From UBA7672 sp035548775 (GTDB lineage: Bacteria > Pseudomonadota > Alphaproteobacteria > Caulobacterales > Hyphomonadaceae): a stretch of 12,647 bases of DNA. Below are positions 1-6,293 of the stretch, in pieces. Within the stretch, counting starts at the first letter, position 1; every line of letters begins with the position of its first letter. The position numbers and the translations under genes are program-made. The stretch covers positions 1-12,647 of the forward strand of contig DASZSI010000288.1 of assembly GCA_035548775.1 (NCBI GenBank), in the 5' to 3' direction. The notes beneath the pieces were generated by a model. It saw only the letters and a program-made list of their open reading frames with translations. It was not told where the DNA came from and made no database searches.

Positions 1-656
1 CCCATGTTGGAGCCCGGGGTGGGAATGCCGAAGGACACGCCATAGTCCGATCGCTTGAGCGAGCCCTTGGCCGAGAAGCCGATGCGCGCATGGGGGTCCT
101 GCGCCATGCCGCCATAGCCGCCGTTGAACGTCACATCGAGCGTGAGGGGCTTGGTGACGCCGTGCAGCGTGAGATCACCCGTGACCTTCGCCGTGGCCGG
201 CCCGGTGAGCTCAACCGAGGTCGAAGTGAATGTAATCGCGGGGAACTTCTTGGCGTCGAGGAACTCCTCGCCCTTGATCTGCTCAAGGAATCCCTTGGGC
301 GGGTTGGAGAACGCCAGCGAGTTGGGATCGACCGTCGCCATGATCCTGGAGTCGCCGGGCTTGGCCGGATCGAACTGCAGCTTGCCGTCGATGCCGCTGA
401 TGGCGGCCGTGAAGTTCGAATAGCCCATGTGGCTGACGCGGAAGATGAGGCTCGTGTGCGCCTTGTCGAACGTGTACTCGCCCGCCGGTATGCCTTCGAT
501 CGACGGCGCGGCCGGAGCCGGCGCTGGGGCGGCTGCGGGCTGGACGGCCGACGTTGGAGCACTGGCGGAGCGATCGGACAGCAGGGACTTTTCCGGCTTT
601 GGCGAGCAGGCGCTGATCGCTGCCGCAGACACCAGAGCAATCCTAATCCACTTCAT
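1..656 (-). CDS. YceI-family periplasmic lipoprotein (3' end cut by window edge)
   Basis: YceI proteins are periplasmic lipocalin-like beta-barrels that bind polyisoprenoid-type lipids; their physiological role is poorly defined. The 218 visible residues begin with a short signal peptide ending in a lipobox (I-S-A-C, Cys17), so the mature protein is probably a lipoprotein. A Pro/Ala-rich linker (about residues 31–52) leads into the YceI domain from about residue 58, which opens with the family's typical Y-x-F-D-x-x-H-T. The later D-L-T-L-H-G-V-T-K-P stretch (about 161–170) is also characteristic. The reading frame stays open to the window edge, and by comparison with the family about 25–30 C-terminal residues are missing. 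The ATG at 656 is preceded by GGAGG (662–666) with a 5-base spacer, which fixes the start. It lies 150 bases downstream of the antiporter gene on the same strand, in a gap rich in inverted repeats, so it may have its own promoter. Confidence 0.9.
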   Translation of the reverse strand, partial: MKWIRIALVSAAAISACSPKPEKSLLSDRSASAPTSAVQPAAAPAPAPAAPSIEGIPAGEYTFDKAHTSLIFRVSHMGYSNFTAAISGIDGKLQFDPAKPGDSRIMATVDPNSLAFSNPPKGFLEQIKGEEFLDAKKFPAITFTSTSVELTGPATAKVTGDLTLHGVTKPLTLDVTFNGGYGGMAQDPHARIGFSAKGSLKRSDYGVSFGIPTPGSNM

Positions 657-692
657 TCCTGCCTCCGCCAGAACCCCTGCCATGCGTTTCCC

Positions 693-709
693 GCAGGTCG
701 AACACCTGC
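693..709. repeat. Inverted repeat GCAGGT-N5-ACCTGC in the yceI leader
   Basis: Perfect 6-base arms (693–698 and 704–709) surround the spacer CGAAC, centred about 45 bases upstream of the yceI ATG. The position suits either an operator or a leader hairpin. It does not match the direct-repeat GTTC-N7-GTTC form of alphaproteobacterial LexA boxes. Confidence 0.35.
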
Positions 710-748
710 CGGCTTCTCGGGATATATTTCTTGGATGCGGGGATTCCA

Positions 749-770
749 CCGCGGCCAATCCGGCTCGCGG
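749..770. repeat. Hairpin with one bulged base between antiporter gene and yceI
   Basis: On the plus strand CCGCGGCC (749–756) pairs with GGC-T-CGCGG (762–770) around loop AATCC. This gives 8 base pairs interrupted by one unpaired T. It lies about 40 bases past the antiporter stop. No T-run follows it on either strand, so it is not a canonical intrinsic terminator. It could still slow or end antiporter transcription, or be a protein-binding site. Confidence 0.4.
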
Positions 771-771
771 T

Positions 772-783
772 TACCAAATGGTA
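772..783. repeat. Inverted repeat TACCA-AA-TGGTA just after the antiporter stop
   Basis: Perfect 5-base arms flank a 2-base centre, 24 bases beyond the antiporter stop codon. The short centre favours a dimeric protein-binding site over an RNA hairpin. With the repeats at 749–770 and 693–709 it makes a dense cluster of dyads in a 150-base gap. The function is unknown. Confidence 0.3.
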
Positions 784-806
784 TGGTTTGGCGGGATTAC
801 GAACGG

Positions 807-2642
807 CTAATCGCCGTCGCTGATCGCTTCGGCGGCTTCGGGGTTGAGCGCCCTGCCCTCCTTGCGCGGCGTATTGAGCGGCGCCGGCTGCGTGGTCTTC
901 ACGTTGCCGCGTATGAGCGTGAGGCCGTTGGCGAGGCCGCCCGCGATCTGCAGATCCAGCCTGGCCTGATCGCGGCGGCGTGTCTCCGCCATCACTTCTT
1001 CAACTTCGGCCTCTTCCACGCCCAGCCTGAGCAGAACTTCACGGCTGAAGGAAAGCGCGGATTCAAATGTCTCGCGGATCTGATAATCGACACCGGCCTG
1101 GATCAGGCGAAGGACATGACCACGGTCGAAGGCGCGCACGAACAGCTTGGCGGTCGGAAATTCCGACTTCACCAGCTCGACGATACGATCAGCGACATCC
1201 GGTTTGTCGACGCAGACCAGAATGGCCTCCGCCGTTGCAGCGCCCGAGGCCCGCAACACATCCAGCCGCGCGCCGTCGCCATAATAGACCTTGAAGCCGA
1301 ACTGGCCCGCGGCCCGGATCATCTCCACGTCGGTGTCGATGATCGAAACGTCGATGCCCCTGGCAAGCAGCGGCTGGGACACCACCTGGGCGAAGCGGCC
1401 GAAGCCGACGAACAACACGCGGCCATGCAGGTCGGCGGCGTCGTCGATGCCGTCATGGTCTTCCTTCGGCGGCGGCATCAGCCTTTCGAGCAGGAGCACG
1501 GTCAGCGGCGTCAGAGCCATGGAGAGGATCACCACCGCCGTCATGATCGCGGCCGTACGCGCATCGATCACACCGGCAGCCAGCGCTGCGGCGTAGAGCA
1601 CGAATGCAAACTCGCCGCCCTGGCCGAACAGGAAGGCGCGGCGGATGCTTTCGCGATGGTCGGCGCCAAACAGGCGGGCCACAGCGTAGACGCCCGAGGC
1701 CTGCACCACCATGAACGCAACAACGCCCGCGGCGATGAGGGGCCAGTCCGCCAAGACCACGTCGAGATTGAGCGACATACCGACGCCAAGGAAGAACAGC
1801 CCCAGCAGGATGCCGCGGAAGGGCTCCACGTCCGCCTCCAGCTGGTGCCGGAAGGTGGACTCCGACAGCAGGACGCCGGCGAGGAAGGCGCCCATCGCCA
1901 TGGAGAGGCCGCCCCACTGCATGAGCCAGGCCGCACCCAGCACAACCATCAGCGCCGCAGCAGTCATCACCTCGCGCGCGCCGGTGCGGGACAGAATGCC
2001 GAACAGCGGATTGAGCAGGAAACGGCCGGCGCCGAACACGGCCGCAACCGCCGCCGCGCCCAGGGCAAGGCTGTACCAGATCGGCTGGCCGCTGGTGGCG
2101 GTCGCATTCCCGGTCAGGCTGGCGAGCACGGCCACGATCGCCAGCATGGGGATGATAGTCAGGTCTTCCAGCAACAGGATGGCCACGATCCGCTGGCCCG
2201 CGGAGGTGCTGGTCTCGCCCCGGTCGTCCAGCATCTTCATGATCACGGCGGTGGACGACTGAAGGAATCCCATGGCTGCGATCACGGCCATGGTCGGCTT
2301 GAGGCCCGCCGCCAGCGCCACGCCGGTGAGCAGGACGCCGCAGACAATCACCTGCACCAAGCCCAGCCCGAATATGTCCCGCCGCATCGCCCACAGCTTG
2401 GCCGGCCGCATTTCAAGGCCGATCAGGAACAGGAACATGACGACCCCAAGCTCAGCGACAGTCAGGATCGCGCCAGGATCGTTGAACAGCTTGAGGACAT
2501 ACGGACCGACCACCACTCCGGCGGCGAGATATCCTAGCACTGCGCCCAGACCGAGGCGGCGGAAGATCGGCACCGCAACCACGCCGGCCGCCAGCAGGGC
2601 CACGGCGTGTCCGAGGTCCATTCCAGCGGTCTGATGTTCCAT
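807..2642 (-). CDS. Kef-type monovalent cation/proton antiporter (CPA2) with TrkA-N domain
   Basis: This inner-membrane protein of 611 residues is predicted to exchange K+ or another monovalent cation for protons. Residues about 8–390 form the Na+/H+-exchanger transmembrane domain, with many hydrophobic helices. Kef signatures include the S-S-T-A-V stretch (129–133), L-L-L-E-D-L near 156–161 and G-Q-G-G-E-F-A-F-V (340–348). Residues about 406–525 form a cytoplasmic Rossmann (TrkA-N/RCK) domain with nucleotide-binding G-F-G-R-F-A (413–418) and an acidic residue at the end of beta-2 (D436). A charged tail of about 60 residues follows. The length matches KefB/KefC (about 600). I prefer the ATG at 2642, preceded by AGGGG with a 5-base gap; a GTG at 2678 would add 12 residues but lacks a ribosome-binding site. 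The regulator gene lies 59 bases upstream on the same strand. No KefF/KefG-type ancillary subunit gene is visible. The precise ion is unknown. Confidence 0.93.
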   Translation of the reverse strand: MEHQTAGMDLGHAVALLAAGVVAVPIFRRLGLGAVLGYLAAGVVVGPYVLKLFNDPGAILTVAELGVVMFLFLIGLEMRPAKLWAMRRDIFGLGLVQVIVCGVLLTGVALAAGLKPTMAVIAAMGFLQSSTAVIMKMLDDRGETSTSAGQRIVAILLLEDLTIIPMLAIVAVLASLTGNATATSGQPIWYSLALGAAAVAAVFGAGRFLLNPLFGILSRTGAREVMTAAALMVVLGAAWLMQWGGLSMAMGAFLAGVLLSESTFRHQLEADVEPFRGILLGLFFLGVGMSLNLDVVLADWPLIAAGVVAFMVVQASGVYAVARLFGADHRESIRRAFLFGQGGEFAFVLYAAALAAGVIDARTAAIMTAVVILSMALTPLTVLLLERLMPPPKEDHDGIDDAADLHGRVLFVGFGRFAQVVSQPLLARGIDVSIIDTDVEMIRAAGQFGFKVYYGDGARLDVLRASGAATAEAILVCVDKPDVADRIVELVKSEFPTAKLFVRAFDRGHVLRLIQAGVDYQIRETFESALSFSREVLLRLGVEEAEVEEVMAETRRRDQARLDLQIAGGLANGLTLIRGNVKTTQPAPLNTPRKEGRALNPEAAEAISDGD

Positions 2643-2647
2643 GAACG

Positions 2648-2652
2648 CCCCT
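2648..2652 (-). promoter_or_regulatory. Ribosome-binding site for the antiporter ATG at 2642
   Basis: AGGGG on the minus strand lies 5 bases before the ATG at 2642. The alternative GTG at 2678 has no comparable purine-rich sequence upstream, so this site decides the start. Confidence 0.5.
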
Positions 2653-2701
2653 GCTGCTTCGAACCCTTCCTGCGGCACGGAACGGGCCGAGGCAATCCAG
2701 A

Positions 2702-3043
2702 CTAACGGAGTCTTTTTTCGAATTCCGCGAAGTAGCCTTCGGCATCGGCAGCGAGCCGCTGTTCCATCTGCCGGTAAAGCGAAAGCACTTCTTCACCTGC
2801 CCGCGTAATGACGGCGCCGCCGCCTTTGCGTCCGCCGGTCGAGGATTCCACCAAGGGCTTGCGGAATGCGTTATTCATGGAATCGACCAGTTGCCAGGCC
2901 CGGGAATAGCTCATCTCCATCGCTTTGGCGGCCTTCGAGATCGATCCCTCCGTCGCAATGCGCTCCAGCAGCGCCGCCTTGCCGGGGCCGAACGCGCCCT
3001 CGCCCTTGGCCATGATGCGGGCTGTTATCTTGATCGAGGCCAT
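2702..3043 (-). CDS. Stand-alone ModE N-terminal-type winged-helix transcriptional regulator
   Basis: This 113-residue protein corresponds to the DNA-binding half of ModE. Residues about 17–60 hold a LysR/ModE-like helix-turn-helix (G-S-I-S-K-A-A-K-A-M-E-M-S-Y-S-R-A-W-Q-L). It is followed by the glycine-rich wing T-G-G-R-K-G-G-G-A-V-I-T (69–80), which is diagnostic of this family, and a C-terminal helix that in ModE forms the dimer interface. Full ModE is about 260 residues; the two molybdate-binding Mop/TOBE domains are absent, so molybdate sensing cannot be assumed. The gene ends cleanly, and single-domain members of this family are common, so it is probably not a broken modE. The ATG at 3043 has AGGAG 6 bases upstream; a TTG one codon earlier is less likely. 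It sits 59 bases after the aminotransferase stop and 59 bases before the antiporter start, suggesting that it regulates itself and perhaps the antiporter. Confidence 0.9.
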   Translation of the reverse strand: MASIKITARIMAKGEGAFGPGKAALLERIATEGSISKAAKAMEMSYSRAWQLVDSMNNAFRKPLVESSTGGRKGGGAVITRAGEEVLSLYRQMEQRLAADAEGYFAEFEKRLR

Positions 3044-3049
3044 CAAGCG

Positions 3050-3054
3050 CTCCT
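3050..3054 (-). promoter_or_regulatory. Ribosome-binding site of the ModE-like regulator
   Basis: AGGAG on the minus strand lies 6 bases before the ATG at 3043. This supports that ATG over the TTG immediately before it. Confidence 0.55.
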
Positions 3055-3072
3055 GGAAGACCTGGCGATTTT

Positions 3073-3089
3073 AGCGTCGATGCGACGCT
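3073..3089. repeat. Perfect 7-base inverted repeat upstream of the ModE-like regulator
   Basis: AGCGTCG (3073–3079) and CGACGCT (3083–3089) flank ATG. The repeat lies between the aminotransferase stop and the regulator start, centred about 38 bases before the regulator ATG. It could be the regulator's own operator or a transcript hairpin. In the direction of transcription (minus) the hairpin is followed by AAAAT, not a T-run, so it is not a standard terminator. It does not resemble the AT-rich ModE operator of E. coli. Confidence 0.45.
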
Positions 3090-3102
3090 GGCGCCAAGAA
3101 GC

Positions 3103-4260
3103 CTAAACGACGAGGCGGCGGGCCCTTGAAAGACGCTCGACGCCCTTGTCGAGCGTGTCGTCCGATTTCGCGAAGCACAGGCGCAACAGGGAGTCCTCCG
3201 GCGCACTGGCATAGAATGCGGAGAATGGGATTGTCGCGATTCCACATTCCTTGACGGCCCGGATGGCGAACTCGGAATCGCCCAACGAAATTCCGGAGGC
3301 CTTGAGATCTATGCCCAGGAAATAGGTGCCGGCCGCCGGAAGCAGATGAAAGCCTTCCTGGCGCAAGCCGGTGGCGAGCCGATCGCGGGCGCGGACCAAC
3401 GGGTCTTTCATGGCGTCGAAATAGGCTTGGTCATGGGCCAGACCGTAGGCCACAGCGGTCTGCAGGTTCGGCGGCGTGGTGAAGGTGAGGAACTGGTGGG
3501 CGCGAACGAAGGCGTCGGACAGGTTCGGCGCGGCACAGGCAAAGCCAACCTTCCAGCCCGTCATCGCGAACATCTTGCCGGCAGAGCCTATCTTGATTGT
3601 CCGCTCGCGCATGCCGGGCGCCTGCAGCATGGAGACGTGCCGAGCCCCATCGAACACGCAATGTTCCCAGACCTCGTCGCTGATCGCGATGCAATCATGC
3701 TTCACACACTGCTCGGCTATGAGAGCGAGGTCCTCGGGCCCGATCAGACTTGAAGATGGATTGAGTGGCGTGTTGAGCACTACCGCACGGGTCTTGGAGG
3801 TGAAGGCCGCCGCCAGGGCCTTGGGATCGACCCGCCAGTCTGGGGGGCGCAGGCGAACGAAGCGGGCGCTTGCTCCGGCCCGGCGCAGCATGGGCAAGTA
3901 GCTGTCGTACATCGGCTCGAACAGAACCACCTCGTCGCCCGGCTCCAGCACTGCGAGCAGTGCAGCGGCAAGGGCCTCGGTCGCGCCGGATGTGATGGTG
4001 ACTTCTGTTTTCCAGTCGAGGTCGACGCCCTGGGTACGACGATAATGTCCAGCCACCGCCTCGCGCAGCTGCGGGATACCGCGCATGGGCGGGTACTGGT
4101 TTGGACCATCGATCACCGCCCTCGCCGCCCGCTCGCGGATATCCGCAGGGCCGTCCCATTCCGGAAAGCCCTGGCCGAGATTGACGGCGCCTGTCTCGCG
4201 CGCGAGGCCGGACATCACGTCGAAAATAGTGTCCGGTAGCGAGGCGAAGACGCGGTTCAT
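3103..4260 (-). CDS. PLP-dependent class I/II aminotransferase (methionine / glutamine transaminase K-like)
   Basis: This cytoplasmic enzyme of 385 residues is predicted to transfer an amino group between an amino acid and a 2-oxo acid. The N-terminal G-Q-G-F-P-E-W-D-G (29–37) is typical of the kynurenine/glutamine/methionine aminotransferase branch, as is E-P-M-Y-D-S-Y (115–121). The PLP lysine is K229 in S-A-G-K-M-F-A-M-T-G-W-K-V-G. D195 should bind the pyridine nitrogen, N167 lies in N-T-P-L-N-P, and R360 should bind the substrate carboxylate. Two positions deviate: Leu replaces the usual His in N-P-H-N-P, and Trp198 stands where the PLP-contacting Tyr of S-D-E-V-Y normally sits. The open frame runs on to 4581, but that stretch lies inside the upstream amidase gene; the family N-terminus begins at the ATG at 4260. 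This ATG overlaps the amidase stop (ATGA), implying translational coupling and a shared pathway. The substrate cannot be fixed from sequence. Confidence 0.92.
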   Translation of the reverse strand: MNRVFASLPDTIFDVMSGLARETGAVNLGQGFPEWDGPADIRERAARAVIDGPNQYPPMRGIPQLREAVAGHYRRTQGVDLDWKTEVTITSGATEALAAALLAVLEPGDEVVLFEPMYDSYLPMLRRAGASARFVRLRPPDWRVDPKALAAAFTSKTRAVVLNTPLNPSSSLIGPEDLALIAEQCVKHDCIAISDEVWEHCVFDGARHVSMLQAPGMRERTIKIGSAGKMFAMTGWKVGFACAAPNLSDAFVRAHQFLTFTTPPNLQTAVAYGLAHDQAYFDAMKDPLVRARDRLATGLRQEGFHLLPAAGTYFLGIDLKASGISLGDSEFAIRAVKECGIATIPFSAFYASAPEDSLLRLCFAKSDDTLDKGVERLSRARRLVV

Positions 4261-5090
4261 GCCTTGCCTGAAGGGTGAAACTCGCGGACGTGCTGCAGCG
4301 ACGGGATCTTGCCGCGCACCTCGTCGACTTTCGAAAGGTCCAATCTGGCGGTGATGACGCCGGGATCGACGCCGCCCTCGGCTAGAATTTCGCCCCAGGG
4401 ATCGATGATAAGCGAGTGGCCATAGGTCTCGCGGCCGTCCTGGTGCTTGCCGCCCTGAGCCGGGGCGATCACGAAGCATCCCGTTTCGATGGCGCGTGAC
4501 CGGAGAAGGATGTGCCAGTGCGCCTCGCCGGTGATGCGGGTGAAGGCAGCAGGGACCGCAATAATTCTGGCGCCGCCCCAAGCCAGCTGCCGGTAGAGAT
4601 CAGGGAAACGGACATCATAGCAGACAGTCATGCCCAGACTGGTGTCAGCGAGCGGCGCGATCACTGCGCTGGAACCCGCCGCGAAGCTGTCGGATTCACG
4701 ATAGATGTTCCCGGCATTCAGCTGCACGTCGAACATGTGGATCTTGTCGTAGCGGGCGATCACCTCACCGCCCGGCCCGATCAGAAAGCTTCGGTTGGCG
4801 CTTTTTCCGTTCTGATCCGTCCGGATCGCGATCGAACCGATCAGCAGCGTCTTCTTCAACTCCCTGGCCAGCGCACGAAACGCCTTGAGCCCGGGGTCGA
4901 GCGCTTCGCTGGTGGACTTCTCCCATACGGCTCCGGGCTTGCGGTCCAGCAGCGTGGTCATTTCAGGCGTTGCAATCAGCTGGGCGCCGGTTTCCGCCGC
5001 CTGACGGATCAGCGCGGTTGCGGAAGCTATGTTTTCGGCTACGTCCGTGCCGGACCGCATCTGGACACAGGCGACCTTGATCTGGGACAT
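4257..5090 (-). CDS. Nitrilase-superfamily carbon–nitrogen hydrolase (Nit1/Nit2-like amidase)
   Basis: This 277-residue amidase covers the whole nitrilase fold. The catalytic triad is E43 (A-T-P-E-M), K116 (Y-D-K-I-H-M-F-D) and C157 (V-C-Y-D-V-R-F-P). The K-I-H-M-F-D context and C-Y-D-V-R-F-P are typical of the Nit branch, which includes omega-amidases (alpha-ketoglutaramate and related substrates) and deaminated-glutathione amidases. These are distinct from true nitrile-hydrolysing enzymes. The C-terminus has a V-R-E-F motif, as in many alphaproteobacterial members. The frame is open upstream to 5195, but the ATG at 5090 has a perfect GGAGG 5 bases before it and the family N-terminus (I-K-V-A-C-V-Q-M) begins right there. 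The stop overlaps the aminotransferase start. That partnership supports an amidase that removes the amide product of a glutamine-type transamination; the choice between omega-amidase and deaminated-glutathione repair is open. Confidence 0.92.
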   Translation of the reverse strand: MSQIKVACVQMRSGTDVAENIASATALIRQAAETGAQLIATPEMTTLLDRKPGAVWEKSTSEALDPGLKAFRALARELKKTLLIGSIAIRTDQNGKSANRSFLIGPGGEVIARYDKIHMFDVQLNAGNIYRESDSFAAGSSAVIAPLADTSLGMTVCYDVRFPDLYRQLAWGGARIIAVPAAFTRITGEAHWHILLRSRAIETGCFVIAPAQGGKHQDGRETYGHSLIIDPWGEILAEGGVDPGVITARLDLSKVDEVRGKIPSLQHVREFHPSGKA

Positions 5091-5095
5091 GCAAA

Positions 5096-5100
5096 CCTCC
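5096..5100 (-). promoter_or_regulatory. Strong ribosome-binding site of the amidase gene
   Basis: GGAGG on the minus strand is spaced 5 bases from the ATG at 5090. It excludes the longer frame that opens at 5195. Confidence 0.65.
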
Positions 5101-5154
5101 GGCGGCCCAAGTCTTAATGGCTTCCCGCTGGGATGCCGAGCCCGAATGCGGTTA

Positions 5155-5170
5155 ACGCGAGAACTCGCGT
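5155..5170. repeat. Perfect inverted repeat ACGCGAG-AA-CTCGCGT in the divergent intergenic region
   Basis: Seven-base arms flank a 2-base centre, 65–80 bases upstream of the amidase start and about 120 bases upstream of the glycosyltransferase start. A 2-base loop is too tight for a full RNA hairpin, so a dimeric repressor or activator site is more plausible. It is the only long dyad I noticed in this 201-base divergent gap, which otherwise shows no convincing promoter. Confidence 0.4.
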
Positions 5171-5291
5171 GGCGCGAGGCGCCGCCGCGACGCATTCACC
5201 CGCTGGTATGCGGATTGCTGTCGTTTGGCCCAAGGTCCGCTAACCTTTCGGTTTGCGGTCGAAGAGCCATGCTCACGGGCGCCCGCGGACG

Positions 5292-6278
5292 ATGAATACC
5301 TCGGCGAAAGATACCGGCGACGCCATCGACGTCAGCGTGATCATCGCGGCGTGGAGCGCGGCCAGCTTTATCGAACGAGCCATTGCTTCCGCCCTTTCAT
5401 CCACCGGCGTGCGTGTGGAAGTGATCGTGGTCGACGACGCCTCGCCGGACAATACGTTTGAAATCGCAAGACAGATTGCGAAAACGGATGGCCGGGTGAC
5501 GGCGGACCGGCTGCCGGCCAATTCCGGCCCATCGGTCGCCCGCAACCGGGCGATAGCGTTGGCCCACGGCCGTTATGTCGCCGTGCTGGACGCAGACGAC
5601 GCCATGGCCCCTGGAAGGCTGGCCACCCTGGTAACCCTGGCTGATCGGACATGCGCCGATATCGCCGTCGACAACATGCTCGACGTGGCGGACGCCGGCG
5701 CGCCGGCGGGCGCCGCGCCATTCCTGAAATCGGATCCCTACACACGCTCGAGGTATATCGATCTGGCGACCTGGATCCGGCGCAACCAGCCCATGCAGCC
5801 GGGTGATTGCCTCGGCTATCTCAAGCCCCTGATCCGCCGCGCGACATTCGCACACACCAAGCTTGGATACGATCCCAGCCTTAGGAACAGCGAAGACTAT
5901 TACCTGGTCGCCAACCTGCTCGCGGCTGGCGCCCGGATGATCTACACGCCCGAAGCCGGCTATTATTACCAGCGTTCTGCCGGCTCTGCGTCGCACCGGC
6001 TGCAGCCCTCGCAGACCAAGGCCTGGCTGGATGCCGAAAAGCGCTTCGTAGACAGCTATCGCGACAAGGCGACCGCCGAAGAAAAGTCGGCGCTGATGGC
6101 GCGCGGCCGCGTGTTGCGAGGCGTCGACCAGTTTGTGGCCGTCGTCGACGCGATGAAGGCCGGCCGGATCGGCAGGTTCCTTGGCCTGCTGGCGGCTGAC
6201 CCGGGCGCCTCGCCCTATACGCTGGGAACGCTGGCCAGGATTGCGATGGGCAAGGTGCTGCGGCGCAAGCTGGTCTGA
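5292..6278 (+). CDS. Family 2 glycosyltransferase (ExoO-like)
   Basis: This 328-residue GT-A fold enzyme is predicted to transfer a sugar from a nucleotide-sugar donor, probably on the cytoplasmic side during exopolysaccharide or other surface-glycan synthesis. The N-terminal signature V-S-V-I-I-A-A-W (14–21) leads to V-V-D-D-A-S-P-D-N-T (46–55) and N-S-G-P-S-V-A-R-N-R (77–86). The metal-binding DXD region is L-D-A-D-D (99–103), and a catalytic-base candidate lies in N-S-E-D-Y-Y-L (199–205). There are no clear transmembrane helices, so it is not a processive synthase. The frame opens with a TTG at 5253, but the ATG at 5292 begins the natural family N-terminus; its ribosome-binding site is weak (GCGGAC). 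The GH16 glucanase gene converges on it with 15 bases between stops. The ExoO likeness is inferred from motif pattern and context; the sugar is unknown. Confidence 0.88.
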   Translation: MNTSAKDTGDAIDVSVIIAAWSAASFIERAIASALSSTGVRVEVIVVDDASPDNTFEIARQIAKTDGRVTADRLPANSGPSVARNRAIALAHGRYVAVLDADDAMAPGRLATLVTLADRTCADIAVDNMLDVADAGAPAGAAPFLKSDPYTRSRYIDLATWIRRNQPMQPGDCLGYLKPLIRRATFAHTKLGYDPSLRNSEDYYLVANLLAAGARMIYTPEAGYYYQRSAGSASHRLQPSQTKAWLDAEKRFVDSYRDKATAEEKSALMARGRVLRGVDQFVAVVDAMKAGRIGRFLGLLAADPGASPYTLGTLARIAMGKVLRRKLV

Positions 6279-6293
6279 AGCGCGTGTAGCTGC

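Noticed and set aside
90..2537. Very long plus-strand open frame (815 codons) opposite yceI and the antiporter gene
   Set aside because: It is a GC-driven shadow. Its translation is rich in Arg, His, Gln and Gly with no domain, it spans two genes and their gap, and the minus strand encodes clear proteins.
2702..3043. Truncated pseudogene of full-length modE
   Set aside because: The frame ends cleanly, has a good ribosome-binding site, and no remnant of the molybdate-binding domains is seen downstream before the antiporter gene begins.
3073..3089. Intrinsic terminator after the aminotransferase gene
   Set aside because: In the direction of transcription the hairpin is followed by AAAAT and not a run of T, so it is listed only as an inverted repeat.
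4261..4581. N-terminal extension of the aminotransferase frame
   Set aside because: This stretch is out-of-frame amidase coding sequence. The aminotransferase family N-terminus begins exactly at the ATG at 4260, which overlaps the amidase stop.
5091..5195. N-terminal extension of the amidase frame
   Set aside because: It is Arg-rich with no family similarity, and a perfect GGAGG precedes the ATG at 5090.
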